Shown here one piece after another: positions 27,071 through 36,655 of a DNA stretch of 64,000 nucleotides. Each line of letters starts with the position of its first letter. Positions within the stretch are counted from its first letter, which is position 1. The notes beneath the pieces were generated by a model. The model saw nothing but the letters and a program-made list of their open reading frames with translations, made no database searches and was not told the origin of the DNA. The position numbers and the translations under genes are program-made. The DNA comes from Asticcacaulis excentricus CB 48 (GTDB lineage Bacteria > Pseudomonadota > Alphaproteobacteria > Caulobacterales > Caulobacteraceae), in the NCBI RefSeq assembly GCF_000175215.2, contig NC_014816.1, positions 62,001 through 126,000 on the forward strand. The letters run 5' to 3'.

Positions 27071-27786
27071 CACAGATTAGAACGGCTATGGTGCTGGCGG
27101 CGGGGTTGGGAACGCGAATGCGACCACTGACCGATGACCGGCCGAAGGCTCTGGTCGAAGTCGGCGGGCGCACCCTAATCGACCATATGATCGACCGACT
27201 GAAAGGTGCAGGCGTCGAGCGCTTTGTGGTCAATGTCCACTATTTCGCCGACCGGCTGGAGGCGCACCTCAAAAGCCGTAACGACGTCGAGATTGTGATT
27301 TCGGATGAGCGCGAAAAGCTATTGGAAACCGGTGGCGGCCTGAAGAAAGCCCGGCCCCTTCTAGGCGATGATCCAATTTTCGTTGCCAATATCGACAGCG
27401 TATGGATCGAAGACGGCGGTGATGAGTGCGCCATTGCCGATATGCTCAGGCAGTGGCAGCCCGACCACATGGACGCCCTGTTGCTGCTGGCCGATATGAC
27501 GCGCTCCAGCGGTTTTGATGGGGCGGGCGACTTCTTCCTGAATGAGGATCAGCGCCTCACCTTCCGAGGTCAGGCGGGGTCTGCGCCGTTCAACTATATG
27601 GGCGTGCACGTTACTCAACCGTCCATAGTGGCAGACGTGGCCGAAGACGCCTTTTCGCTGACGCCGATCTGGCGGCAAAAGGCGGCCGAAGGACGTTTGT
27701 TCGGGGCGCGCTTGCACGGCGACTGGATGCATGTTGGTGACCCCGCCGCGCGCGATGCCGCTGAGGCGCGGTTGCAACGGGCATGA
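27067..27786 (+). CDS. murU: N-acetylmuramate-1-phosphate uridylyltransferase MurU
   Basis: A 239-residue nucleotidyltransferase with the N-terminal signature MVLAAGLGTRMRPLTDDRPKALVEVGG (nucleotide loop and the KAL lysine), VVNVHYFAD, ETGGGLKKARP and FVANIDS (metal-binding Asp). It completes MurNAc recycling with AmgK, which overlaps it by 4 bp, and itself overlaps addB by 4 bp. Confidence 0.93.
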   Translation: MTQIRTAMVLAAGLGTRMRPLTDDRPKALVEVGGRTLIDHMIDRLKGAGVERFVVNVHYFADRLEAHLKSRNDVEIVISDEREKLLETGGGLKKARPLLGDDPIFVANIDSVWIEDGGDECAIADMLRQWQPDHMDALLLLADMTRSSGFDGAGDFFLNEDQRLTFRGQAGSAPFNYMGVHVTQPSIVADVAEDAFSLTPIWRQKAAEGRLFGARLHGDWMHVGDPAARDAAEARLQRA

Positions 27787-30700
27787 AAAGCCGCGATCTC
27801 TTCGTCACGCCGGCCCCGCGCTGGTACTCTATTCCCTCCGGGCGGCCCTTCCTTGACGATCTGGCGCGCGGTCTGTGTGAGGCGCTGGGTGACGACCTGC
27901 CGCACGCCCTGATCCTTACCCCCACACGGCGTGGCGCGCGTCAGATGGCGCATGCCTTTACAGATCAGTGCCGGGCAAAGGCGCTGCTTTTGCCGCAGGT
28001 GCGCGCCCTGGGGGATCTCGAAGAAGGTGAACCGCCATTTGATCTTGAGCATCTGGGTCTAGACCTACCACCCGCCCTATCCTCGACGCGGCGGCGTTTC
28101 GAGCTGGCGAAGCTGATCAAGGCACATTACGAAAGCGATGTGCCGCTTAATGCGCGAACGGCGCTGGAACTGGCTGATTCTCTTGCCAAATTTTTCGATT
28201 CCTTAGCTCTGGAAGAAGTCGAAGCCTCGGATAGACTGGACCGTCTTGTCCACGACCCCGACCTTCTGCACGACGATATGGGCGCTATGGCCGAACACTG
28301 GCAGGTATCGGCACGTTTTCTGGCCATCGCCGTGGATCTGTGGCCAAAGCGGCTGGCCGAACTCGACCTGATGGACCCCAGCCAGAGGCTGGTGACGCTC
28401 ATCCATCGCCTCGGAAAGCAGTGGGAAAAGACCCCGCCCACCCATCCGGTCATTATAGCCGGGACCACCGGCACCACACCCGCTACAGCACGACTGATGG
28501 GGCTGGCCTCGCGTTTTGAGCAAGGGGCCGTCGTCCTGCCCGGTCTTGACCTGTCGCTGGCTGAAGACGTCTGGGCGCAGGTCGGCGATTCGCACCCGCA
28601 AGGGGCCATGAAGGCCCTTCTTGATCGCCACCGCGTCAGCCGCGAGGTCGTTAACACCTGGCCCGTCTCCATCGAGGCGGATCGCGCGCGTCACGCCCGC
28701 CGGCGCGTCCTCAACGAAGCCCTGCGCCCCGCCGAAGCCACCAAGGACTGGCGAACCCAGATTGCGGCGCTGAAGGCCGGATCGGAAGCCGCTATAAAGG
28801 ACGGCTTAAGCGGCCTCACCCATATCGAAGGCCGAAATGACGAGGAAGTCGCCGCCGTCATCGCTCTTTTGATGCGCGAAGCGCTGGAAACGCCGGGCAA
28901 GACGGCCGCCCTGGTTACGCCGGACATCACCCTGTCGCGACGCGTAACGGCCCGTCTGTCGCGCTGGGGCGTGCGCCCCGACTCGTCAGCAGGTGACGCC
29001 CTGATCCACAGCTTGGTCGGGCGCTTCCTGCATAGCCTTCTGGATCTGATTCTGGAGCCGTTCGATGCGGTGAAGCTTCTGGCTTTGCTGAAACATCCTC
29101 TGTCTCGCTTCGCTGACGATCGCCATGTAAATATATTAGAAATCATAGGCTTACGAGGTGCAAAGCCCCGCAATGCGGAGGAGGTTCTGAGCCGCCTGAC
29201 GCAGAAAGAGGCCTTTGAAGCCGCTGACCTGTGGCAGGACTATATGGACACCTGCTTGATTTGGCAGAGGCAAAAGACAGACCTGTCCGATTACGTGCGT
29301 ACCCTGACGGTCTGGGCCGAATCCGTGGCCGCACGTGACGGGCAGGCCCTGTGGAGCGGCGCGGCGGGAGCGACGGCTTCGGCGCTTCTGGCCGATCTAA
29401 TCGCCGAAGGCCGGGATTTCCTCGTCGAGGACGATCAGGTGTTTGTCGATATTCTGCGTCGGGCGCTGCGCACGGCAACTGTGCGCACCGGCGGGCACAC
29501 CCATCCGCGTCTGACCATATTGGGAGCTATCGAAGCACGCATGTTTTCGGCTGACCGTCTGATACTGGCCGGTCTGGAAGAAGGGGTGTGGCCGCAGGCT
29601 GCCGAAATCGACCCCTTCTTGTCGCGCCCTATGCGCAAGGTGCTGGGCCTGCCTTCGCCCGAACGCCGCACCGGTCTGTCGGCACACGATTTTGTGCAAG
29701 GCGCCAGTCAGCCGGAGGTGTGGATGGTGACGCGCCAGCGCCGCGAAGGCGAGCCTCAGGTGCAGTCGCGCTGGCTGTGGCGCCTTCAAACCCTGACCAC
29801 CGGGGCAGGCGAACACCTGCCTACGAAAGCCCAATGGCTTGATTGGGCGCGGCGCATGGACGGCCCCTTGAGCGTCGTGCCTGACGCCCTTAAGCCCGCC
29901 TCAAGGCCCCAGCCTGCGCCTCCCGTCGAGGCGCGACCGCTACAACTACCGGTCACGCAGATCGAAACGCTGGAGCGCGATCCCTATGCCGTCTATGGGC
30001 GCTATGTGCTGGGCCTAAAACCCCTTGACCGGCCGAACGAGCCCTTCGAGGCCCTGCGTCGCGGGACGGCCATACATGCCGTCGCGGAAAAATTTGCGGC
30101 GGACGATATGCCAATGGGCGAGGCCGGGGTACGGGTCTTCTGCGATATGCTGGAGGCGCAGTTGCGTGCTGAAAACCTCAGCGAGGCGCAACTGGCCCTG
30201 CAACGCCCCCTGTTTCCACTGCTGGCGCGTGAATATGTAGCGTTTGAGGCCGAGCGTCGCGCTGACCACCCGCGCCTGCTGATCGAACAGTCCGGCAAGC
30301 TGACTATCGACCTGCCGCGCGGCACCTTCACTGTGACCGCCAAGGCGGATCGTGTGGAAATTCATGAGCGCGGCGTCGATGTGATCGACTTCAAGACCGG
30401 TCAGCCACCCTCGCCCAAGGCCGTGATCGCCGGCTTCTACCCGCAGCTCACGCTGACCGCTGCCATCCTCAAATACGGCAGCTTCAACGGGTTTGAGGAC
30501 TTCCACCGCGCCAAAGGGCTTCATGAGCTGGTCTATGTGCGCCTGGGACAGGATGTCGTCAAACCGCGCGTGGTTTACGACAAAAAGAACCCGTTGAGCG
30601 CCGATGAGATGGCTGATCGCGCGCTGAGCCGCCTTAAAACACGCCTGATGCAGTACGAAAATCCCAAACAGGGCTACCTGTCCTGGCGCGCGCCGCAATA

Positions 30701-30803
30701 CCGGATGGAGCGCGGTGGTGACTACGATCAGCTGGCGCGGCTTTATGAATGGCACGTTCTGGGTGACCGCGAGGCGGAAGCCGCAACGGAGGAGGGCGAA
30801 TGA
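27783..30803 (+). CDS. addB: Double-strand break repair protein AddB
   Basis: A 1006-residue subunit of the alphaproteobacterial AddAB helicase-nuclease, which resects DNA ends for RecA. The N-terminal half is helicase-like (LTPTRRGARQMAHAFTD, VIIAGTTGTTPAT) with a poorly conserved ATP loop, as expected for AddB. The C-terminal RecB-type nuclease domain has AKADRVEIHERGVDVIDFKTG and the QL.LTAAIL motif. It overlaps murU upstream and addA downstream, each by 4 bp (ATGA). Confidence 0.95.
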   Translation: MKSRDLFVTPAPRWYSIPSGRPFLDDLARGLCEALGDDLPHALILTPTRRGARQMAHAFTDQCRAKALLLPQVRALGDLEEGEPPFDLEHLGLDLPPALSSTRRRFELAKLIKAHYESDVPLNARTALELADSLAKFFDSLALEEVEASDRLDRLVHDPDLLHDDMGAMAEHWQVSARFLAIAVDLWPKRLAELDLMDPSQRLVTLIHRLGKQWEKTPPTHPVIIAGTTGTTPATARLMGLASRFEQGAVVLPGLDLSLAEDVWAQVGDSHPQGAMKALLDRHRVSREVVNTWPVSIEADRARHARRRVLNEALRPAEATKDWRTQIAALKAGSEAAIKDGLSGLTHIEGRNDEEVAAVIALLMREALETPGKTAALVTPDITLSRRVTARLSRWGVRPDSSAGDALIHSLVGRFLHSLLDLILEPFDAVKLLALLKHPLSRFADDRHVNILEIIGLRGAKPRNAEEVLSRLTQKEAFEAADLWQDYMDTCLIWQRQKTDLSDYVRTLTVWAESVAARDGQALWSGAAGATASALLADLIAEGRDFLVEDDQVFVDILRRALRTATVRTGGHTHPRLTILGAIEARMFSADRLILAGLEEGVWPQAAEIDPFLSRPMRKVLGLPSPERRTGLSAHDFVQGASQPEVWMVTRQRREGEPQVQSRWLWRLQTLTTGAGEHLPTKAQWLDWARRMDGPLSVVPDALKPASRPQPAPPVEARPLQLPVTQIETLERDPYAVYGRYVLGLKPLDRPNEPFEALRRGTAIHAVAEKFAADDMPMGEAGVRVFCDMLEAQLRAENLSEAQLALQRPLFPLLAREYVAFEAERRADHPRLLIEQSGKLTIDLPRGTFTVTAKADRVEIHERGVDVIDFKTGQPPSPKAVIAGFYPQLTLTAAILKYGSFNGFEDFHRAKGLHELVYVRLGQDVVKPRVVYDKKNPLSADEMADRALSRLKTRLMQYENPKQGYLSWRAPQYRMERGGDYDQLARLYEWHVLGDREAEAATEEGE

Positions 30804-33800
30804 ATCCGCAAAACGCCGCCGCCGATCCGGAGGTGTCATGCTTCCTGACCGCCAATGCCGGTTCGGGCAAGACCTCCACCCTGGTTAACCGCGTGGCCCG
30901 CCTGCTGCTGCGTGGGGCAAAGCCGGAGCACATTTTGTGCGTCACCTATACCAAGGCCGCCGCCGCCGAAATGCAGGGCCGTCTCTATGAGCGGCTGGGC
31001 GGCTGGGCCGTGGCCGAAGACGCCGCCCTGGCCGAAGAGTTACGTAAGATCGACGAAAACCCCGATGATCTGGCCACCGCCCGCGCCCTGTTTGCTAAGG
31101 CGCTGGAAACCCCGGGCGGCCTTAAGATTCAAACCATCCACGCCTTTTGCGAAAAGCTTCTGCGGCGGTTTCCGCTGGAAGCCGGTTTAAGCCCGTCCTT
31201 TCAGGTGCTGGACGATCTGGTTGCGCGTGATCTGGCGCAGAAGGCACTGGAAGGTCTGTTGACCCTGCCAGAAGGCGCTCACCGCGACCACCTGATCCGC
31301 ACACTGAAAGCCCAGAAGTTTGAACAGCTTCTGACGCAGTTCATCTATCAGCACGACCGTATCCGCGAGGCACTGGACCACCTTCTGGCTGATGCCAAAC
31401 GAAACGATCTGTCTTTTAGTGGCTATCTGTTCAAACGCCTTGATCTCGACCCGCCGATGACGCCGGAACAGGTTGTCGATGCCTTTGCCGAACAGTTGAA
31501 CTGGGACATGATGCCGGAATTGGCCAGGTCTCTGGCCACCGTTAACACCAAAGGCAATCAAGGCCTGTCGGAAACCCTGCTGCGCCTTTCTGAAGCGCAC
31601 AAAGGCGGCGAACCGTTTGATTTCGAAGCCCTCTACGCGGTGTTCTACACCGCCAAAGGCGAGCCGCGCAAAGAGCTGTGCTCGACCAAAAGCACTCAGG
31701 CTGACCGCGATACCCTGGAACGCTGGCGCGAACCGCTGGCCGAGGCGATTGAAAAGCGCAAGGCCGCCGAAACCGCCCTCAATACCCTCTATACGCTGCA
31801 ACTGTTTGAAGATTTCAGCGCCATCTATCAGGACCTGAAACGCCGCACCGGCGCGCTCGATTTTCAGGACCTGATCAGCCGGGCCAAACGTCTCCTGTCC
31901 GGTGCCTCCATGTCGCAATGGGTGCTGTTTAAGATGGATGGCGGGCTTGAGCATGTGCTGGTCGATGAGGGACAAGACACGTCCGGCGATCAGTGGGATA
32001 TCGTCAAGGCCCTGACCGGTGACTTCTTCGCAGGGGCAAGCGCCCCGGTGTTTCAGGCCCGGATTGAGCGCACCGTCTTTGCCGTGGGCGATGAAAAGCA
32101 GTCCATCTATGGCTTTCAGGGAGCCAAGCCTGACCTGTTTTTGGGAATGCGCACCTACTATCAGACCCTGGCCAAACAGGCTAAAAAGCCGTTCGTCGTA
32201 CCCCAACTGGTGCAAAGCTGGCGCTCCCTGCCGCAGGTGCTGGGCTTTGTCGATAAAGCCTTTGACGGCCCGGACCTTTCCGAAGCGCTCAACTTCACCG
32301 CTGACCCCATCATCCACGATGCGGGCCGTTCTGAGCGCTCGGCCACGGTCGAGCTTTGGCCACCCATCTATCCGCTAGCGGTGCCTGATCTGGACGATAG
32401 CGATGACGAGAACGTCGCGCCCGTAGATGCCTCTGGCGTCGCACCGGCCAAGCGGCTGGCGCAACAACTGGCCTTTCATATCGCACAGGACATCAGGCAG
32501 GGCCGCAGCGTTATCTGCAAGAGTTCACGAAAAGCGCGTCCTATGCATGCCGGCGATGTCCTCATTCTGGTGCGCAAGCGTGACGCCCTGTTTGAACATA
32601 TTATCCGTGAGCTGAAGCAGGCGGGCGTGCCCGTTTCCGGGGCCGACCGCCTCAAACTATCGGACCATATTGCCTTTCAGGACCTGCGCGCCCTGATGCG
32701 CGTTTGCCTGCAAGCGGGCGACAGCCTGTCTCTGGCCGCCGTCCTTCGCAGCCCCCTGTGCGACCTCAGCGAAGACGACCTCTTCACCCTGACGCGCGTT
32801 GAAAAGGCCAGCCTGTGGCAGGCGCTGAACCGTCTGGCTGAAGACAATCCGCGCTTTTCCGAAGCGCAAAACTTCATTGGCTGGGCCCTGTCCGAAGCGC
32901 CGCAGCGCACAGCGTTCGATTTTCTGGGACTGGTCCTTAATCGCCGAGACGGCGCGGGCCGCACCCAACGTCAGCGCTTCGTCACACGGTTAGGCGTCGA
33001 ATGCGAGGACGTGCTGGATGAGACGCTAAACCTGGCGCTAAAAGGCGAAGGGGTGGGGGCGATCGGCCTGATCGACTTCCTGAACCTGTGTGAATTCAAT
33101 GCCTCGGAGATCAAGCGTGAACAGGAAGAGGGTGGCGACCGCGTGCGGGTGATGACCGTGCACGGCTCCAAGGGCCTCGAAGCGCCGTGGGTGGTCCTGC
33201 CCATGGCCCCCGGGTTTAAATCGACGCGCAATGACGACCTGCTGCTGACGTCCGATGACGGCGATCTGCTATTGTCGGCGCGCGGCAGGGACGGCGACCC
33301 GCAAGCCGTCAGCGCGCTCAAAGCCGTCCGAAGTTTACGCGAAGCCAAGGAGGGCTTGCGGCTGTTCTATGTGGCCCTGACGCGGGCGCGCGACCGGCTG
33401 ACCCTGTGCGGTTATCGCGGCAGCCGCGCGGCCAACGGCCCCTTCCCTGACTGGTACGATCTGGCGCAGGATGGCTTCGACCGCCTGCCGCGTGAGGCGG
33501 TCACGGCAGTTGAACTGGACACGGTGGTTGAATTTGGAGCCCCGAAAGATCAGGAGTCTTCTGAAAAAGCGGAACTGCTCTTGTTCGGCGAACGCGCGCC
33601 TTTAATGTCCGCCGAGGCGCAGGCCGCACAGACACAGACCGGTCTGCCTGCCTTTGTGACCGCTGCGCCCACCCCTGATCCGGAAGCTGATGTCGTCTGG
33701 CGCGCCGTGTCGCAGCTCAGTGACGAAGATCGCGCCGACGAAGACCGGGCGCCGTCGCCCCTGGCGGAACAAAGGGGACAGGGACGTTTCGGGCGTGGCC

Positions 33801-34306
33801 TGAAAATCCATAAGCTGTTTGAAATCCTGCCCGCCCTGCCCGTGGCCGACCGCGACAACGTGGCCGCACGCTGGCTCAAGCGGCAACCCGATCTGGACGA
33901 CGCCCAGCGCGAGGAAATCCGTCAGGCGGTAATGGGGGTGCTGACCGATGCGCGCTTTGCCGACGCTTTTGGGCCCAACTCGCGCCCGGAAGTGGCTCTG
34001 GCCGGACAGGTTGGCGTCAATGCGCGCGGCGAAGCGGTTTTTATGTCCGGGCGTATCGACCGACTGGTGATCGGGCCTGAGCGCGTGTTGGTCATTGACT
34101 ATAAATCGAACCGCCCCGCTCCGGACACTGCCGAAGAGGCCGCGGCTGACTACCAGCGGCAAATGGCCGGTTACGTCGCCCTATTACGTCAGATCTATCC
34201 GGACAAAAGCGTCGAAGCCGCGCTTTTGTGGACCGATGGACCGAAGCTAACGCCCTTAAGCGAGGCTTTAGTAAATCTCAGGCTCAGCGAAATCAGGGGC
34301 CATTGA
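30800..34306 (+). CDS. addA: Double-strand break repair helicase AddA
   Basis: An 1168-residue UvrD-type helicase-nuclease, catalytic partner of AddB. Helicase motifs appear in order: FLTANAGSGKTSTLVNRV (Walker A at about 21-25), VTYTKAAAAEM, LVDEGQDTSGDQW, VGDEKQSIYGFQGA, VMTVHGSKGLEAPWV and YVALTRARDRL. The C-terminal nuclease motif is VLVIDYKSNRP. Complete by length and motif order. A 76-bp gap with room for a promoter separates it from trxA. Confidence 0.97.
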   Translation: MNPQNAAADPEVSCFLTANAGSGKTSTLVNRVARLLLRGAKPEHILCVTYTKAAAAEMQGRLYERLGGWAVAEDAALAEELRKIDENPDDLATARALFAKALETPGGLKIQTIHAFCEKLLRRFPLEAGLSPSFQVLDDLVARDLAQKALEGLLTLPEGAHRDHLIRTLKAQKFEQLLTQFIYQHDRIREALDHLLADAKRNDLSFSGYLFKRLDLDPPMTPEQVVDAFAEQLNWDMMPELARSLATVNTKGNQGLSETLLRLSEAHKGGEPFDFEALYAVFYTAKGEPRKELCSTKSTQADRDTLERWREPLAEAIEKRKAAETALNTLYTLQLFEDFSAIYQDLKRRTGALDFQDLISRAKRLLSGASMSQWVLFKMDGGLEHVLVDEGQDTSGDQWDIVKALTGDFFAGASAPVFQARIERTVFAVGDEKQSIYGFQGAKPDLFLGMRTYYQTLAKQAKKPFVVPQLVQSWRSLPQVLGFVDKAFDGPDLSEALNFTADPIIHDAGRSERSATVELWPPIYPLAVPDLDDSDDENVAPVDASGVAPAKRLAQQLAFHIAQDIRQGRSVICKSSRKARPMHAGDVLILVRKRDALFEHIIRELKQAGVPVSGADRLKLSDHIAFQDLRALMRVCLQAGDSLSLAAVLRSPLCDLSEDDLFTLTRVEKASLWQALNRLAEDNPRFSEAQNFIGWALSEAPQRTAFDFLGLVLNRRDGAGRTQRQRFVTRLGVECEDVLDETLNLALKGEGVGAIGLIDFLNLCEFNASEIKREQEEGGDRVRVMTVHGSKGLEAPWVVLPMAPGFKSTRNDDLLLTSDDGDLLLSARGRDGDPQAVSALKAVRSLREAKEGLRLFYVALTRARDRLTLCGYRGSRAANGPFPDWYDLAQDGFDRLPREAVTAVELDTVVEFGAPKDQESSEKAELLLFGERAPLMSAEAQAAQTQTGLPAFVTAAPTPDPEADVVWRAVSQLSDEDRADEDRAPSPLAEQRGQGRFGRGLKIHKLFEILPALPVADRDNVAARWLKRQPDLDDAQREEIRQAVMGVLTDARFADAFGPNSRPEVALAGQVGVNARGEAVFMSGRIDRLVIGPERVLVIDYKSNRPAPDTAEEAAADYQRQMAGYVALLRQIYPDKSVEAALLWTDGPKLTPLSEALVNLRLSEIRGH

Positions 34307-34382
34307 TTTCTGATGCAGGCTTACTTACCTTTGTGACAAGTTTGAATCTGTGCCCATTTCGGGCGAGATAGGAAGTGCACCC

Positions 34383-34715
34383 ATGTCCACCGCCACCGTC
34401 AAGGTTACCGACGAGACCTTTGAAAACGACGTCCTCAAATCCGACAAGCCGGTTCTGGTCGATTTCTGGGCCGAATGGTGCGGCCCGTGTAAGCAAATCG
34501 CCCCGATCCTTGACGAAGTGGCCGAAGCCTACGGCGACAAGCTGACAGTCTCGAAGATCAATATCGACGACTCGCCCCTGACGCCGTCGAAGTTCGGCGT
34601 GCGCGGCATCCCGACCATGATGCTATTCAAAGACGGCAAGATGACCTCAATGAAGGTCGGCGCCATGCCGAAGTCAAAGCTGGTCGAATGGCTGACCGAA
34701 GCCGGTATCGCTTAG
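34383..34715 (+). CDS. trxA: Thioredoxin
   Basis: Cytoplasmic thioredoxin of 110 residues with the redox motif WAEWCGPCKQIAP (Cys33, Cys36), the GIPTMMLF cis-proline segment and the usual GAMPKSKLVEWL C-terminal helix. AGGAAG precedes the ATG at 34383. A strong terminator follows the stop by about 25 bp, closing the transcription unit. The addAB-trxA order is frequent in this class. Confidence 0.97.
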   Translation: MSTATVKVTDETFENDVLKSDKPVLVDFWAEWCGPCKQIAPILDEVAEAYGDKLTVSKINIDDSPLTPSKFGVRGIPTMMLFKDGKMTSMKVGAMPKSKLVEWLTEAGIA

Positions 34716-34739
34716 TCTTAAAGCGAAAAGCTGATAGGA

Positions 34740-34781
34740 TGCGGGCGTGGAGCGCGAGCTTCACGCCCGCATTGTTTTTTT
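34740..34781 (+). terminator. Rho-independent terminator after trxA
   Basis: A 9-bp stem GCGGGCGTG (34741-34749) with CACGCCCGC (34762-34770), extended by T34740-A34771, and then ATTG and seven T. A GTG that could start the next gene (34747) lies inside the left arm, which argues for the later ATG at 34807. Confidence 0.85.
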
Positions 34782-34806
34782 GCACTCCTCCCGGCACATC
34801 AACGAC

Positions 34807-35715
34807 ATGGCGGCTAAAGCGTACAATATTCTGATCAATGGCAAGGCGGGCACCGTCTTGAACCTGGGGCACGACTCCATAACGGCCGCCATTGAAGCCA
34901 GCGGCATGGCAGTGAATGAACTTTTGTTCGCCGAACCCGAAGAGATGGAAGCCGCCCTCAACCGCTTCGCTCAGTCCTCCGACCCCCTGCTGGTGGGTGG
35001 CGGGGACGGCACCTTGCGCTCGTGCGCTGAAACCCTGAGCCGCAAAAACAAGGCTTTTGGCATCCTGCCGTTCGGCACCATGAACCTGCTGGCGCATGAT
35101 CTGGGGATGAACACGCTGGATGAAGCGCTGAAAGCCTATGCCAAAGGCGCGCTAGAAACCCGGGTCGACGCTGGTGAAATTAATGAAGAGCTGTTTTTAT
35201 GCTGCGCCTCGATCGGGGTCATGCCCGAAGCGTCGGTGTTTCGCGAAGAGCACCGCACAAATAACTTCCTGCTGATGGTGCCCTACCTGTTCTGGTTTGT
35301 GGCCGATTATTTCGAACGGCGCAAAAATGCGCGCATTGTGCTTCAGAATGGCAAGCGGCTGCATCGCTTCCGTTCGCCTGCGGTCGTTATCTCCGCTAAT
35401 CGCTACGCCGATACGACGCGTATCGACGAGAGCAATTTCAAACGCAATGACCTTCAGGGCGGCGAACTGGCCGCCTATATCGCCTCGACGCGCACCCGCG
35501 TTTCACATCTGCGCTTTCTGACAAGGCTTCTGGTCGGCAACTGGAAGTCGGACCCTGACCTGACCGAACTGACCGGCACGCAAATGACGCTGTGGACGCG
35601 TCATCGCAAGGAGAAGGTTTCCGTCGATGGTGAGGTGACAGACCTCAAGACACCGTTGGTGATCAAGCTCAAGGCACGCTATGTGCCCCTTCTGATCCCA
35701 TTGCGCGAGGCCTGA
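34807..35715 (+). CDS. Diacylglycerol/sphingosine-kinase-fold lipid kinase
   Basis: A 302-residue protein of the diacylglycerol kinase catalytic superfamily. It has the N-terminal NGKAGT nucleotide segment, the signature LLVGGGDGTLRSCAETL and GILPFGTMNLLAHDLGM (the GGGDGT and PxGTxN motifs). The C-terminal beta domain ends VDGEVTDLKTPLVIKL. The lipid substrate is unknown. The start is placed at ATG 34807 because an alternative GTG lies within the trxA terminator. It abuts the metallophosphoesterase gene with no gap (TGA then ATG), so the two are coupled. Confidence 0.82.
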   Translation: MAAKAYNILINGKAGTVLNLGHDSITAAIEASGMAVNELLFAEPEEMEAALNRFAQSSDPLLVGGGDGTLRSCAETLSRKNKAFGILPFGTMNLLAHDLGMNTLDEALKAYAKGALETRVDAGEINEELFLCCASIGVMPEASVFREEHRTNNFLLMVPYLFWFVADYFERRKNARIVLQNGKRLHRFRSPAVVISANRYADTTRIDESNFKRNDLQGGELAAYIASTRTRVSHLRFLTRLLVGNWKSDPDLTELTGTQMTLWTRHRKEKVSVDGEVTDLKTPLVIKLKARYVPLLIPLREA

Positions 35716-36489
35716 ATGCGCATAGCCCACATTTCCGACCTGCATTTCGGGGCACACGACCGGCGCGTGACCGAGACCCTGATCAGCACACTGATCGAGC
35801 TGGAGCCCGACCTCGTTGTGGCCAGCGGCGATATCACGCAGGATGCGACTGTAGCCGAATTTGTCGAAGCCTCTGAGTTTTTTAAGCTTTTGCCCATGCC
35901 AGCGTTTGTGATACCGGGCAATCACGACCTGCCTGGCCTTGACCTGCGCCGCTTCATCCAGCCGTGGAAGCGATACCGCGACCATATCGCCAGAGAGCTT
36001 GAGCCTGAACTGCAGGCAGATCTGGTCGATATCAAGGGCATCAATTCCGCGCGCATGATCCTGCCCTCGCTCAACTGGGCCTATGGTTCGATCAGCGCAC
36101 GCCAAAGGCACGATATTGCCGACTTCTTTGCAGCCTCAACGACGCCCTGGCGTGTGCTGACCGTGCACCATCCCCCCCTTAATCCGCCAGAATTTCCGTT
36201 GGATGTGACTCTGTTCAACAAGGGGAAGTTTCTGGAGACATTGGGCGAACAGAAGGTCGATATCGTGCTGTCGGGGCATCAGCATCACGCCTATGTCGAA
36301 ACACGCATCATGAACGGCCACACCACCTTGTTCGTGTGCGCCTCGACCGCCATGTCGGTGCGTATCCGTAAACAGCCGCAGGGCTTTAACCTCTTGGATT
36401 TCAAGGACAAAAGTGTGCGTATCGAGCTTCGCCAGCTCAGCGGCGACCGCTTTATGACCCAGTCGGCGGTGACCCACACCAAGGTGTAG
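35716..36489 (+). CDS. Metallophosphoesterase (calcineurin-like)
   Basis: A 257-residue binuclear metal phosphoesterase with the full motif series DLHFG, SGDITQD, PGNHDLP, VHHPPL and SGHQHHAYVE. Such enzymes cleave phosphomonoesters or diesters, for example UDP-diacylglucosamine or cyclic nucleotides. Its start codon directly follows the lipid-kinase stop, which suggests a lipid or phospholipid-head-group substrate. That is inference. Confidence 0.88.
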   Translation: MRIAHISDLHFGAHDRRVTETLISTLIELEPDLVVASGDITQDATVAEFVEASEFFKLLPMPAFVIPGNHDLPGLDLRRFIQPWKRYRDHIARELEPELQADLVDIKGINSARMILPSLNWAYGSISARQRHDIADFFAASTTPWRVLTVHHPPLNPPEFPLDVTLFNKGKFLETLGEQKVDIVLSGHQHHAYVETRIMNGHTTLFVCASTAMSVRIRKQPQGFNLLDFKDKSVRIELRQLSGDRFMTQSAVTHTKV

Positions 36490-36655
36490 CACCTCTGGAC
36501 AAGTTGCGGCATTTGTCGTGGGTCCTAAGGGCTGATGAGGCTGACCGTATCGGGACGTTGAAGACACGAGGCGGTCTCATCTGCGTCCACCGCAAAAGAC
36601 AGCCTCGGGCGCAATACCAAGTTTCATTTTCAATGACCCTTGATATAACGGCGCC

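Noticed and set aside
34747..34806. GTG start for the lipid kinase
   Set aside because: It lies inside the left arm of the trxA terminator, and the family start fits ATG 34807.
36136..36567. 143-codon minus-strand frame over the metallophosphoesterase gene
   Set aside because: Antisense shadow without start signals or family resemblance.
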